Source: Cyanobacteria bacterium SZAS-4 (GTDB lineage: Bacteria > Cyanobacteriota > Vampirovibrionia > Obscuribacterales > Obscuribacteraceae). From it: 64,000 nucleotides of DNA. Each line of letters opens with the position of its first letter. Within the stretch, counting starts at the first letter, position 1. The stretch is taken from assembly GCA_018266255.1 (NCBI GenBank), contig JAFEAT010000022.1, positions 62,001 through 126,000 of the forward strand, in the 5' to 3' direction. A program made the position numbers and the translations under genes. This document shows positions 24,886 through 34,680 of the stretch, in pieces. Below the pieces are notes generated by a model. That model did no database searches. It was not told where the DNA came from and was given only the letters and a program-made list of their open reading frames with translations.

Positions 24886-27800
24886 CTATTCGCCACGATC
24901 GTCAGGGTGCATAGATGGTGATGTCAGTGTGGACTTCTCTTGAACAAGCGCAAAGACCAGCGGCAAAATCGTTAGCGCTGCGAGCGTTGAAGCGGTCAAT
25001 CCGCCGATTACAGCTCGACCCAGTGGAGCACTCTGTGCGCCGCCACCACCTAGTGCCAGCGCCATCGGCACCATACCTGCCACCATGGCGATGGAAGTCA
25101 TCAAGATTGGTCGCAAGCGTTCTTCTGCTCCCTTCAAGGCAGCTTCCTCGGCCGGCAGTCCATCGAGGCGATTACGCTCGGCAAAAGATACCAGCAAGAT
25201 GGCGTTGGATACGCCCACGCCAATCGCCATGATTGCGCCCATAAATGATTCTACGTTCAACGTCGTGTGCGTGCTCCACAGAGCCAGGAGTACACCGAAG
25301 ATAATTGCCGGCGCAGTCGAGAGCACGATTATCGCCAATTTTGGTGATTGGAAATAAGACGTCAGCATCAAGAAGATCACGCAAATAGCCAAGCCCAAAC
25401 CGCCAAATAAGTGGTTGAAAGTATCCTTCAACACCGGCACCTGAGCGCCGACTTTGGCGCGCACACCGCGCGGTGGCTTACCGGCACGGTCTAGCGCTTT
25501 CTCAACTTCTTCACCGACGTTGCCCAAATCTTTTCCCGAAATATTTGCTGTCAACGTCACCATGCGCATCATGTTGTCTCGATCGTACTCGGCGACACAC
25601 TTGCCATATTGCACTTTTGCAACGTCACCAATCAAAGGATGCTGACGCTGTTCTGAGCGCATGGCTGGAAATTGTTTGATATCTTCAATTGACCGAATCT
25701 GATCTTGCGGTACTTGCACCTGCACCTGATAAGACACCCCAGTCTTTCGGTCCATCCAAAAATTCTCGAGAATATATCGACTTGAAGAAGTCGCAGGCAC
25801 CAGCGAATTTCCGATTTGCTGCGGATTCAAATTGAACTGACCCGCCAATTCTCGGTCGATATTTATGTCGACAGTTGGATAGTCCTGGGGCTGTCCGTAT
25901 TGCAAATCGCGCAAGTAAGGAATTTTTGCCATTTCCTTTTTGACACGCTCAGCAAACAGCTTGTTTTCAGTTAAATCAGGGCCTTTTATGATCACTGCAA
26001 TCGGTGTTGGCGAGCCGAGGTTCATGATCTGACTGACCAGATCTCCAGGCTCGAACGAATAGCCAACGTCAGGCATTTCTTTGGCGAAGCATTTGCGCAA
26101 TCTATCTTTGAAAGCAGATAGATCGATCTTTGCATCTTTGCGCAACTTGAAGTCCATTACGGCTTCATGCGGACCACTCGTCCATAAGAAAACAGAGCTG
26201 ATAACGAACTGCACGGGCTGCTGCCCGGCATAGCCCAAACTGGCAACCAGATTGCCTGGTCCAGCTTCTCTCTTGATGATATCGATGGTTTGCAATACTT
26301 TCTGTTCTGTCACCTCAACGCGTGTGCCGGTGGCAGCTCTGATGCGGATACGGAATTCATCGGCATCGGCGCCAGGGAACATCTCGCGCCCAATTTGCGT
26401 GAACAGAAGAACACTGAGCAATCCGAAAACCAGCAAGTAAACAGGGATGATAATTTTCCGCAACGGCATTCCAAACTTCACAAGACCAGCGAATTTTTTT
26501 TGAAATTTGTGGAACGGACCTTCTTCTTCAGACTCTTTCTGCGGCTTGACCAGCCAGACTGCCATGACTGGAACCAATGTGCTCGAAAGCAAAAATGATG
26601 AAATCATGGCGAAACCGACCGCCAAAGACAACGGCACGAACAGTGCGCGCGTGATGCCAGTCATGAAAAATGACGGCACGAAAACGGCAAGAATCGACAT
26701 CATGGCTAGGAATCTCGGCACCATAGTTTCTACGCCAGCGGCTAAGGTTGCGCGCGTTATCGCCTCACCTTTGGCAAGATGCACGTGAATGTTCTCGATA
26801 TTTACAGTCGCCTCGTCAACGAGTATCCCGATGGCAAGAGCGAGTCCAGAGAGGGTTTGAATGTTGATGGTCTGTCCAGTTATCCACAGCGACAACGATG
26901 CTCCCATCAATGCGCATGGAATCGTAGTGACAACAATCAGTGTGCTGCGCAGATCGCGAAGGAAAAGCAGAATCATCAATCCTGGCAACATGGCGCCAAG
27001 AGCTCCTTCTTGCAGCACGTCTGTAATCGAATCTGTCACCTTTTTCGACTGGTCGAACTCATAACTGAGCTTCACATCAGGTGGCAAGATTGATTGCATG
27101 CGAGGTAGCGCGGCTCGCAACGCATTTACAACTGAAACTGTCGAAGCATCTGCGCGTTTAATTACCGGCACGTAAACAGTTCGCTTACCGTTGTACATGG
27201 CGTAGCCTGCCAGGATGTCGCTCGAGTCTGTAATTGTGGCGATGTCGCGCATGAAGACAGTCGGCCCGGGTCCCATCTTAATTGGCAAATAAGCCAATTG
27301 CTGGATATCCGGAAGGTCAGTATTCACCGGAGATATGCGCATGTAGTCGCCGGTGCGAACGTTTCCGGCGGGGGTGATCATATTTCCTGTAGCCAGGGCA
27401 TTGACAATCATGTCGCCCGATATATTGAACTGGCGCAGCTTCTGAGCGTTCACGTTGACTACGATGGTTCTCGCATTTCCACCCATCGGCGGCGGCGCAG
27501 AAGCACCAGGAATGGTGCCCAGCTCAGGACGCACTCGGACGAATGCCAAGTCTTGTATTTCATCGATTGTCTTGGTCGGACTCGAAAGTACAAGCTGACC
27601 AACCGGCAAACTTCCAGCGTCGAAGCGCAGAACGAAAGGTTCCAGGGTTCCCGGCGGCATCAGAGTTCTGGCTCTATCAACCATGGCTACGGTTGTGGAA
27701 AGAGCCTCCGCCATGTTGGTGCCAGGATGAAAATAAATCTGAATCAGCGAGATGTTCTGAATCGACTTGGACTCGATGTGATCCACGCCAGGAATGTAGA

Positions 27801-28014
27801 GGAAGTGAATTTCATAAGTCGAGACAAGATAGCCCTCCATCTGATCCGGCGCCATACCGCCATAACCCTGCACGACGTAGATCGACGGAATGTTCAAGTC
27901 AGGAAAAATATCCTGCTTCATCGTGCTCAGCCCCATGATCGCCGCCATGAAAAGACTGATGATGCCAATGAGAATCGTGATAGGGCGACGCATTGACGCG
28001 CCGATAAGCCACAT
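24886..28014 (-). CDS. RND-family efflux permease (HAE1/CusA-like)
   Basis: 1042-residue inner-membrane proton-driven transporter of the AcrB type. Twelve transmembrane helices lie in two sets around two large periplasmic loops. The first helix is at 10-28. The helix-4 motif reads VDEATVNIENI in place of the common VDDAIVVVEN, so the second proton-relay Asp is Glu. A PRNG-type inner region and the Gly/Ala-rich final helices are as expected. Length is typical. The start codon overlaps the TolC-like stop (TAATG), and its end nearly abuts the adaptor gene. Gene order is channel, pump, adaptor. Substrate cannot be inferred; the conserved heavy-metal residues were not verified. Confidence 0.95.
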   Translation of the reverse strand: MWLIGASMRRPITILIGIISLFMAAIMGLSTMKQDIFPDLNIPSIYVVQGYGGMAPDQMEGYLVSTYEIHFLYIPGVDHIESKSIQNISLIQIYFHPGTNMAEALSTTVAMVDRARTLMPPGTLEPFVLRFDAGSLPVGQLVLSSPTKTIDEIQDLAFVRVRPELGTIPGASAPPPMGGNARTIVVNVNAQKLRQFNISGDMIVNALATGNMITPAGNVRTGDYMRISPVNTDLPDIQQLAYLPIKMGPGPTVFMRDIATITDSSDILAGYAMYNGKRTVYVPVIKRADASTVSVVNALRAALPRMQSILPPDVKLSYEFDQSKKVTDSITDVLQEGALGAMLPGLMILLFLRDLRSTLIVVTTIPCALMGASLSLWITGQTINIQTLSGLALAIGILVDEATVNIENIHVHLAKGEAITRATLAAGVETMVPRFLAMMSILAVFVPSFFMTGITRALFVPLSLAVGFAMISSFLLSSTLVPVMAVWLVKPQKESEEEGPFHKFQKKFAGLVKFGMPLRKIIIPVYLLVFGLLSVLLFTQIGREMFPGADADEFRIRIRAATGTRVEVTEQKVLQTIDIIKREAGPGNLVASLGYAGQQPVQFVISSVFLWTSGPHEAVMDFKLRKDAKIDLSAFKDRLRKCFAKEMPDVGYSFEPGDLVSQIMNLGSPTPIAVIIKGPDLTENKLFAERVKKEMAKIPYLRDLQYGQPQDYPTVDINIDRELAGQFNLNPQQIGNSLVPATSSSRYILENFWMDRKTGVSYQVQVQVPQDQIRSIEDIKQFPAMRSEQRQHPLIGDVAKVQYGKCVAEYDRDNMMRMVTLTANISGKDLGNVGEEVEKALDRAGKPPRGVRAKVGAQVPVLKDTFNHLFGGLGLAICVIFLMLTSYFQSPKLAIIVLSTAPAIIFGVLLALWSTHTTLNVESFMGAIMAIGVGVSNAILLVSFAERNRLDGLPAEEAALKGAEERLRPILMTSIAMVAGMVPMALALGGGGAQSAPLGRAVIGGLTASTLAALTILPLVFALVQEKSTLTSPSMHPDDRGE

Positions 28015-29507
28015 TATTTAGTGCCCTCCGCGCTCGCAACCAGTGCCATGAAAGGACTGAGGTTGCCTTGTGCATAAGCTGTGGCGAGGATCGATCTCCA
28101 CACGCGCACTTCTGCTACGGCGTCTTCCACTTCGGCACGGGCCAAAATTCTTTCGGCTTCGGCAACTTCCACAATCGTCGAAAGTCCGACACGATACCTC
28201 TCCAGCGCCTTGATTTCATTTTCCTTTGCCGCCTTGATCAAGACTGGCGTTTCATCGGCAATTCGTCTGGCGTTCTCAAGCAAGACTTTTGCACGCGCAT
28301 CTTTTTGTGTCAGCACCTGGATCGCCAAATCGTAACTGGCGCGCTGTGCTTGTTCATTTTGAATCGCCATGCGTTTTTGCGCTTTGATTTTGAAATAGTC
28401 CATCGCTGGAAAACTCATGGAGAAACCTGCCACCCAGTTTGCGACCTGCGGCACCACACCGTCGGCCACAGGCGATAGATACTGATTGCGCACGCCACTG
28501 CCACGCCCCCACATCGCCGAGTGAAACCAGATGTGAGGATAGTAAGTTTTGTTCAAAACTTGCACCTGAGCTCCCGCAGTTTTTACTTCCGCAGTACGCA
28601 AAATTGCGTACGGGTGCAGCCCCAAATCGACGACCTGCGCGACAAACATTTTAGCTGGTCGTTTGATCCATGGCGATTCTTCGATGCCAATGTAGTTTCC
28701 AGCCAGACCCATCGCTTCCGATAAATCGACACGCGCCAGTTCGGTTTCGCGCTCGGCTTCGATCAAATTTATTCTCGCGAAAGACAAATCAGCATCGGCG
28801 CGGGCCGCGTCCACGCCCGGTCGCAAGCCCTTGTCGACCAGAGTGTGCACGATCAGAGCCCACGCTTCCATGCGCTTGACCGTTGCTTTCTGGGCACGAA
28901 TAGTTTGCTTGGCAGCGACAGTCTGCAAATAACTTTCTGCGGCGGCAGCACCGACGTCGAGGTCGGTCAGACGCACTTGCGCATTCGCTGATGCAAAGTC
29001 GGTCTTCGCCAGTCCAACATTGGCGTGTCTGAGACCGAAGTCGTAGAGTTCCCAGGAAAAATTCGCACCGACGTTATTTGAAAATACGCTGCTTAACGAC
29101 GAACCTCGGCGTTCGGCGCCAGTCTGCATCGGAATCACATCCAACGTCTGCGGAAATATCGCACCAGCAATGACGTTGTTTGTTGTTCTCAACTCTTGAA
29201 AGAGCATGTCGAACGTTGGCAAGTATGCAGTTCGCGCCAGAGTGATGCCGGCTCTTGTTTGCAAAACTCGCGCTTTCGCATGGCGGATTGTTGGAAAATT
29301 TCTCAGCGACGTGTCGACCGCTGCCGAGAGTGAATAGAGTTGCTGGAGTGGTGCGCGCAAGGTCGGTGGAGCTTCACCGGGCTCTTGACCAGCTGCGCAA
29401 CAAGCAGTGCCGACTACGAAGCAAAACATGGCAATGCTGACCAAAACTGGTAATGCATTTACCCACAAAAGCTTTCTTAAAAATGCAAAGGCATGAGCCC
29501 TTGACAC
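28014..29507 (-). CDS. TolC-family outer membrane efflux protein
   Basis: 497-residue outer-membrane channel of the OEP family. A hydrophobic N-terminal signal (about 12-38) precedes two related halves of long Ala-rich alpha-helices and beta strands. Family-like segments are SWELYDFGLRHANVGLAKTD in the first half and MSFPAMDYFKIKAQKRMA in the second. The GTG start at 29507 is supported by AGGAGG five bases upstream. It is the first gene of the efflux operon and its stop shares a base with the pump start codon. Presence of this protein implies a diderm envelope. Confidence 0.92.
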   Translation of the reverse strand: MSRAHAFAFLRKLLWVNALPVLVSIAMFCFVVGTACCAAGQEPGEAPPTLRAPLQQLYSLSAAVDTSLRNFPTIRHAKARVLQTRAGITLARTAYLPTFDMLFQELRTTNNVIAGAIFPQTLDVIPMQTGAERRGSSLSSVFSNNVGANFSWELYDFGLRHANVGLAKTDFASANAQVRLTDLDVGAAAAESYLQTVAAKQTIRAQKATVKRMEAWALIVHTLVDKGLRPGVDAARADADLSFARINLIEAERETELARVDLSEAMGLAGNYIGIEESPWIKRPAKMFVAQVVDLGLHPYAILRTAEVKTAGAQVQVLNKTYYPHIWFHSAMWGRGSGVRNQYLSPVADGVVPQVANWVAGFSMSFPAMDYFKIKAQKRMAIQNEQAQRASYDLAIQVLTQKDARAKVLLENARRIADETPVLIKAAKENEIKALERYRVGLSTIVEVAEAERILARAEVEDAVAEVRVWRSILATAYAQGNLSPFMALVASAEGTK

Positions 29508-29633
29508 GTCATCCTCCTGCCAACATCGAGAAGGCCGGGAGAGCCCTCTGATATGGGATATAAGATACCGAAAAGATAGCCATCAACGCATTAACACGTA
29601 TCAAGAAAGTGCGTGCTGCCAAGAGAAAGCGAA

Positions 29634-31211
29634 CTATTTCACAGCCGTCGTTTTAGCAGGATGTGGAGGATGCAGCGAACTTGACGCCAGCGAATACTCG
29701 TCAAGATGTCGCGCACCGCTTTCGACCACTGCACGCAAATATTCCTTACCTTGTTCAGATTGACTTGAAGGCAAGAGCCACAAACCTGCAAAACATTTCG
29801 CCGAAATTACCTTGCTCAATTTTTCGGATGATGACAACAAGTTCTTATAGCTCGACTTACCTAGCAGCGCATCGAGCAAAGTTTTTTCCCACGATTCGGC
29901 AGGAAATCTTGGCGCATAATCGGTCAGACACTTTATTGCCTCAGGCTCACGCTTCAATCGCCGCAAACACACCGCCTTAAGTGTGACTGCGCACACCGTC
30001 GTCTCATCATGACCCTGACTTAACTTCAGAAACTGTTCAAAATCAGCAATGGCGAGTTTATTGTCAGCATTGCAAACGTATGCAACGCCTCTGTCGTAAT
30101 AGTGTTCGGATTTTTTAGGGCTGAGAGTTATCAACTTCGAATACTGCGCAATCGTTTGCGCAAACGTCTTGGTATCAAATATAGTGCCAAGCGCTGTTTT
30201 GCCTTCCGATCTGCGCATTGCTTGAACGTCGGCCAACGCATCATCGAGATTGCCGAACTTGGCAGAGACTTTGGCGTGATTGGCGTAGTAGATATTTCGA
30301 TGTCTATCATCCAGCTGAATCGCTTTGTCGAAGGCTAAATTTGATTCCTGCTGCCGCCCCATCTGCGCCAGTACGATGCCTTTCTCGTTGTAAGCCTGAT
30401 GGTTGTGAGGATCTAACGAAATGGCTTTTTCGTATTGTTTCAAGGCATTTTCATAGTCACCTCTGAGCACAAGAATCATGCCGCGATCGATCAAGACGCC
30501 AGGATCTCTTGGCAGAAGCTTCAGCGCAATATCGTTGTACTTCAACCCATTCGCTGCGTCATTGAACTTGTAGTAGCCGCGCGCTAAATATTGATAGTTG
30601 TGACCATCTTTTGGCTGCAGCGAAATCGCCTTGTTCAGGTCATCGAAGCACTGCTTTTTCAGTTTGAGATGACTATAGAAATCGCCGCGATATCTCAGCG
30701 CTTCCGTGTCATTTGGATTCAGCTTGAGGAACTTGTTCAGATAATCAACGCCGTGGATGTATGTGCGTCTTCGTCCATCCAAGCGAACAATGCCAAAGTA
30801 AGCGTCGCGGCGTGTTGGATCCAATTGAATCGCTCTGTCGAAATCTGGAACGGACCTTTCGTAGTCACTGATTCGGTCGTAAGCATATCCGCGTTGTTCG
30901 TAGGCAACAGCCGATTTTGCATTCAACAGAATGGCTCGATCGCAGTCTTTTATTGCCTGTTCGTAGTTCTTCTGTTTGTTCATGCTGATCGCGCGCTTCA
31001 CGTAGAGGTCAGCGTTGTCGGGTTCGCGCTTGATCGCTTTGGTAATTTTGACGTCGGCCTTTTGCATTTTGGCTCCTTTATATAGCTTTCCGCCGAGGTC
31101 GAGGAGCTCTTTGTCGTACTGCACGTCGTCGGCGCGCGCGGCATGAGGCGCGACAGCGGTCGTCGCCAGGACCGCAATTGCTATAAGCATCGATAGAGGT
31201 CGAATCGCCAA
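29634..31211 (-). CDS. Secreted tetratricopeptide repeat protein
   Basis: 525 residues from TTG 31211, chosen because AGGAG (31217-31221) lies five bases upstream; a longer frame from GTG 31271 has no such site. The new N-terminus is a clean signal peptide (hydrophobic core MLIAIAVLATTAVA, cleavage after PHAARA). About ten TPR units follow, with the classic pattern of small residues and PxN/PxD turns, for example AIKDCDRAILLNAKSAVAYEQRGYAY. The C-terminal 130 residues are helical but less regular and contain several Cys. It probably scaffolds periplasmic or outer-membrane complexes; the partner is unknown. Single gene, same strand as the efflux operon but 126 bases away. Confidence 0.85.
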   Translation of the reverse strand: MAIRPLSMLIAIAVLATTAVAPHAARADDVQYDKELLDLGGKLYKGAKMQKADVKITKAIKREPDNADLYVKRAISMNKQKNYEQAIKDCDRAILLNAKSAVAYEQRGYAYDRISDYERSVPDFDRAIQLDPTRRDAYFGIVRLDGRRRTYIHGVDYLNKFLKLNPNDTEALRYRGDFYSHLKLKKQCFDDLNKAISLQPKDGHNYQYLARGYYKFNDAANGLKYNDIALKLLPRDPGVLIDRGMILVLRGDYENALKQYEKAISLDPHNHQAYNEKGIVLAQMGRQQESNLAFDKAIQLDDRHRNIYYANHAKVSAKFGNLDDALADVQAMRRSEGKTALGTIFDTKTFAQTIAQYSKLITLSPKKSEHYYDRGVAYVCNADNKLAIADFEQFLKLSQGHDETTVCAVTLKAVCLRRLKREPEAIKCLTDYAPRFPAESWEKTLLDALLGKSSYKNLLSSSEKLSKVISAKCFAGLWLLPSSQSEQGKEYLRAVVESGARHLDEYSLASSSLHPPHPAKTTAVK

Positions 31212-31288
31212 GTCTGCTCCTGTTAAGCGCTCTTGCCGCTTCCTAAATCCAGTCCTTCTAACTGATATCACAAAGCGATTATCAAAAC

Positions 31289-31308
31289 ATTTTCCCCTAG
31301 CGAGGGGG
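31289..31308. other. Short inverted repeat in divergent intergenic region
   Basis: TTCCCC and GGGGAA arms surround a small loop, about 80 bases upstream of the TPR gene start. It may be an operator or stem-loop; no further support. Confidence 0.3.
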
Positions 31309-31413
31309 AACTTGCCAGAAATTTGCCGTTAACTAGGCCGCGTCACGAGCATGTCACGACTGTATGGCAATATCATTGAGTCACCGATGCATCCCCGGTG
31401 GCGCAACACTCCG

Positions 31414-31433
31414 GAAGCTGCTTAAGCAGCTTC
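31414..31433. promoter_or_regulatory. Perfect 20-base palindrome upstream of small gene
   Basis: The sequence centred on CTTAAG reads identically on both strands for 20 bases (GAAGCTGCTT followed by its complement). It ends 19 bases before the ATG of the 84-residue protein and abuts its ribosome-binding site. It suits a dimeric repressor site or a hairpin close to the ribosome-binding region. Confidence 0.4.
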
Positions 31434-31452
31434 TCCTTGAGGTGAACATACT

Positions 31453-31707
31453 ATGGCAGGCGATAAACCAGATCCTAAAGTAGAGAAAGCATGTGCAGAA
31501 CCAGGTTTTTGGCAGAATCTCGGCGAAAAGCTCCATCTCGTCGATAAGTCCTGCAACACAGCCGTCGAAGCAATGAAACCGCCAACCAATGCAAATGCAC
31601 AGAAAGAGCTTCCAAATTTACTAATTGAAGGTGTCGAAGGGGCTAAGCGTCAGGGACGTACTGGCACGATCAATAAGCAAGAAGCTGAAATGCTCAAGGA
31701 AATCTAG
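31453..31707 (+). CDS. Small hypothetical protein (84 aa)
   Basis: Family not recognised. The 84-residue, charged, soluble-looking protein has two Cys (14 and 34), a Pro/Asn/Ala-rich middle and a helical C-terminal end. No signal peptide is seen. GAGGTGA precedes ATG 31453 at good spacing and a strong terminator follows the stop, which supports a real monocistronic gene. A perfect palindrome lies directly upstream. Confidence 0.65.
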   Translation: MAGDKPDPKVEKACAEPGFWQNLGEKLHLVDKSCNTAVEAMKPPTNANAQKELPNLLIEGVEGAKRQGRTGTINKQEAEMLKEI

Positions 31708-31759
31708 CAAGCCGTGAATTCACTTCAGTAATGGCAGTTTTAAAAGTTAGGGTACATGG

Positions 31760-31786
31760 GGGCGAGTCGCAAGATTCGCCCTTTTT
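31760..31786 (+). terminator. Rho-independent terminator
   Basis: Nine-base stem GGGCGAGTC/GATTCGCCC (one G-T pair) closed by a GCAA tetraloop and followed by TTTTT. It lies 52 bases after the 84-residue gene. Confidence 0.9.
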
Positions 31787-31963
31787 GTCTTGAGAGCCGT
31801 TTGGTGGTCTTTTTGAGGCTTTCCACACAGACATTCGACTTCCATACCTTTTCCACAAAACAAGATTATCTTCTCAGCATCTTCCAAACGACCTTCGTTT
31901 ACTAAACCAACAAACAAGTCGATGCGCAGTAGCCATCGCCCTCATTTTTGCGGAGAAATAATT

Positions 31964-32182
31964 GTGAATCAGATTCAATCGCTACTCGAAAAGTTCAGAG
32001 AGATCACAGCTAAAGAAGAAATGTGCCAGTTTATTCAGGCAGCACAACCACAAGCCGTAAGCTTCAGAGGGTCATTGCAGGATCGTTTGCCAGTACAAAT
32101 GTGCACAACTGTTACTGTCAACATCCTCACAGATCTCTGTGTTGGACCACCACCGCTGACCGATGGTGGCATGATTCGCTAG
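31964..32182 (+). CDS. Small Cys-containing peptide, possible RiPP precursor
   Basis: 72 residues from GTG 31964, which has GGAG eight bases upstream; an ATG at 31922 lacks a site. The N-terminal half is helical and charged (QSLLEKFREITAKEEM), like a leader. The C-terminal half has Cys47 and Cys59 and ends LCVGPPPLTDGG. That tail recalls the DLCVAYAPRPGDPPP units of the repeat peptide at 21144-22004. The resemblance is short and may be chance. No enzyme gene is adjacent. It lies 49 bases before the membrane protein gene on the same strand. Confidence 0.5.
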   Translation: MNQIQSLLEKFREITAKEEMCQFIQAAQPQAVSFRGSLQDRLPVQMCTTVTVNILTDLCVGPPPLTDGGMIR

Positions 32183-32231
32183 ATCGAAGGCTCTTTTAGA
32201 CCAGAATTTGAGTTCAACTTGCAGGTGAAGT

Positions 32232-34562
32232 GTGCGTCTCATAGCATCAATCGGCTTTTTACTATTAATCGAAATTTGTGCCGGCACTTCGACCTTGGTC
32301 TTCGCTCAGTCATCGACAACGACCGAAAAGGATGATCAAGAACAGATTGTAAGCGCGATTAAACTTCCACTCTTCGGAGGTGTTCAGCACAAGAGAAGAC
32401 CCCATCACAAAAGAAAACTCATCGCACCGTCTGAAATTCTTTCGACAACAGGTGCTGAAGGAAGTGGTTCTGGCAATGGCTTTCTGAGCGATCTGCCATT
32501 TCTATTTGGTGGGAAGGCTGATTCGGCAGAAAGACAAGGCGTAAGTTTCAATCAACTGATTTCAAATAACCTCAAGTCGACCGAAGAGAAGAACAGCGAA
32601 CTCAAGGAAGTTCAAAACGCTGACCTCTTAGCACTTTTCTCACCGTTCAACTGGTTCAAACGCAAAGACCTAGAAGCGGGGGGTGAACAAAACTCGCAAG
32701 CTAGAACGAACGGCTACGCGCCACACGTTCCTATCAAAGCAGGTACGGGAGAAAGAGAACGAAATAAAGGCGGAACCGAAGAGGGCGAAGGAAATAAAGG
32801 AGGAAAAAATTCTGGACGTGAAGCTGGAAGTGGACAAGGGGAAAAGGGTGAAAAAGGAGGAACCGGCGGAAATGGAAACCGCTGGAAAGGATCAAGAAAT
32901 AGAAATCTGCGCAATCGGCTGATCACACCAGGCAACCCTGAAGCACCTGGTACAACTCCTTACTTCGGTAGCATGCCAGGTTTTCCGCCACCAACGAACA
33001 CAAACAATCCCACAGATCAAGCCACCACCTCTGGTGCAAACAATGGGAACAAAGAGAATTCGGGCGCCCCGGTTGTGACAAGCTTTTCGTTCAATGATTT
33101 GCACAATCAGCAGCTGCGAAACTCGCCACTAACGGCTCGCAATGAAGCTATGACACGCGTGGCGCCTGTCGATTTCATGCAAACGCCGCGCACCCACCAG
33201 GACTGGGGCGCTGTCGGAGGCATGACACCCGGCGGATTGTCCATGACTGAACCGCCTTCGCATAACAATCTAAAAAGTCCAGTACCAAATCAGTTTGTCG
33301 AGCCAGCGCAAATCAAGGATTTTGTCACCGCCTATGGTGATACTTCACCTGCAGGTTTCCATACCGAACCAGGTCCACCAAATCGTCCATTCTGGTTTAC
33401 ACAACCGAATGTTGCAGGTCCGATTGACAACCCTCAAAGCTGGACAGGACTGAGCATGAGGGGACTGCCGAAAAATGATTTCTACGAAGGGATGGGGGCG
33501 ACAATCGGCTCCATGATTACCTCCGAAACCAACTCGATGGTCAATTACGACAGCACACAAGCCAAGACACAAGCCGAGACACAACAATTCGGCGACGCGA
33601 CCAATGCCGCATCTCAATCGAATTTGCAATCGGGAATGAACTCGGCAGTCAAAAGTCTGATCAACATCGCGAACGAGAATACCAGTGGTCCCTATGGTCG
33701 AGCCATTCAGATGGTGCAAGCCATGTGGAAAACAACTTTTTTGCCGTTTGCGATATTGCTTGTACTCCCAGGCGCTCTTCTGACCCAGGTGAAAGGATTG
33801 GTGAAGAGTGGAGTAATTAACGACTCAAATGATGAGGATGGAGCCAATCCTTTCATGGGCATTCTCCGCGCCATGATTGCTGTATTTCTTATTCCGGCAA
33901 CACAACTAATTGTCAGTTACGCGATCGATATCGGCAACAGCATGACGGAAGTCGTCACCCAACAGGTTCAGCTGCAAGATGTCACAGAATGGGCGGCTGC
34001 GCAAACCAGTCGGCCTCGGGGGGCAACACCAGAAGAACAAGCTCACATAGATGCCACGCAAAGTGGTCGTGATGCTTTCAAACGCGCATCTTTCGGCTTC
34101 ATCAATTCATTATTTACGAATGCACTCGTGATTTTGCTGGCCTATCAAACAGTAATGATCTGTTATCTCTTTTTACTAGGACCGATTGCTGCAGCATTCT
34201 TCGCGTGGCCATCGACGAACAATACACTCTTCAAAAATGTTTTTACAAACTGGATAAACGGACTAGTCAATTTAGTCCTCTGGCGCTTTTGGTGGTCACT
34301 GATCATACTGTGCATGTGCATCAGAATTCAATGGCTCAAAGATTTGCATGAATACAATCCGCACAGCACGTGGGAGGGTGTTGTCTACAGCGCCTTCGTA
34401 GTCATGTTAACGTACGTGCCCTTCATGCCTTTCGAGTTCAAGCCAGGTGCAATGGTGACGAGCTTGCTAGCCAAGGCGAGCGCCGGCGGTAGCAACGGTT
34501 CAGCTACTACCAGCGGCGATCCGAATGCCGCCGGGCAGCAACCGCCAGCTCCACAGACATAA
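32232..34562 (+). CDS. Polytopic membrane protein with Gly/Lys-rich N-terminal region (VirB6/TrbL-like?)
   Basis: 776 residues from GTG 32232 behind AGGTGA. A signal peptide or first membrane segment (2-26) is followed by about 470 mostly hydrophilic residues, including a basic patch and a Gly/Glu/Lys-rich low-complexity stretch (about 170-230). The C-terminal part (about 495-760) has five or so membrane helices with the motifs FAILLVLPGALLTQVKG, NPFMGILRAMIAVFLIP and LLGPIAAAFFAWP. The next gene has the same membrane block, so the two are tandem paralogs. The topology and Pro/Gly-rich helices resemble VirB6/TrbL-type channel subunits of type IV secretion, but no other component was found nearby, so this is only a suggestion. 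Confidence 0.55.
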   Translation: MRLIASIGFLLLIEICAGTSTLVFAQSSTTTEKDDQEQIVSAIKLPLFGGVQHKRRPHHKRKLIAPSEILSTTGAEGSGSGNGFLSDLPFLFGGKADSAERQGVSFNQLISNNLKSTEEKNSELKEVQNADLLALFSPFNWFKRKDLEAGGEQNSQARTNGYAPHVPIKAGTGERERNKGGTEEGEGNKGGKNSGREAGSGQGEKGEKGGTGGNGNRWKGSRNRNLRNRLITPGNPEAPGTTPYFGSMPGFPPPTNTNNPTDQATTSGANNGNKENSGAPVVTSFSFNDLHNQQLRNSPLTARNEAMTRVAPVDFMQTPRTHQDWGAVGGMTPGGLSMTEPPSHNNLKSPVPNQFVEPAQIKDFVTAYGDTSPAGFHTEPGPPNRPFWFTQPNVAGPIDNPQSWTGLSMRGLPKNDFYEGMGATIGSMITSETNSMVNYDSTQAKTQAETQQFGDATNAASQSNLQSGMNSAVKSLINIANENTSGPYGRAIQMVQAMWKTTFLPFAILLVLPGALLTQVKGLVKSGVINDSNDEDGANPFMGILRAMIAVFLIPATQLIVSYAIDIGNSMTEVVTQQVQLQDVTEWAAAQTSRPRGATPEEQAHIDATQSGRDAFKRASFGFINSLFTNALVILLAYQTVMICYLFLLGPIAAAFFAWPSTNNTLFKNVFTNWINGLVNLVLWRFWWSLIILCMCIRIQWLKDLHEYNPHSTWEGVVYSAFVVMLTYVPFMPFEFKPGAMVTSLLAKASAGGSNGSATTSGDPNAAGQQPPAPQT

Positions 34563-34680
34563 GTTGCACGCAAAACTTCCACAGACATTCCACGTTTTGT
34601 ATTTATTCTCTCAACATCAGATTCAGCAGCTGTAAGTACGTAGCTGCCCACTCCTTACCAATATGATTGAGGAACTTTGT

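Noticed and set aside
27298..27996. A 232-residue plus-strand frame opposite the RND pump gene
   Set aside because: It lies entirely inside a certain minus-strand coding region and has biased composition typical of antisense frames.
24886..29507. The RND efflux operon as the dedicated exporter of the RiPP product
   Set aside because: It is a complete separate operon with a LOG gene in between, and nothing in the sequence links it to the peptide beyond proximity.
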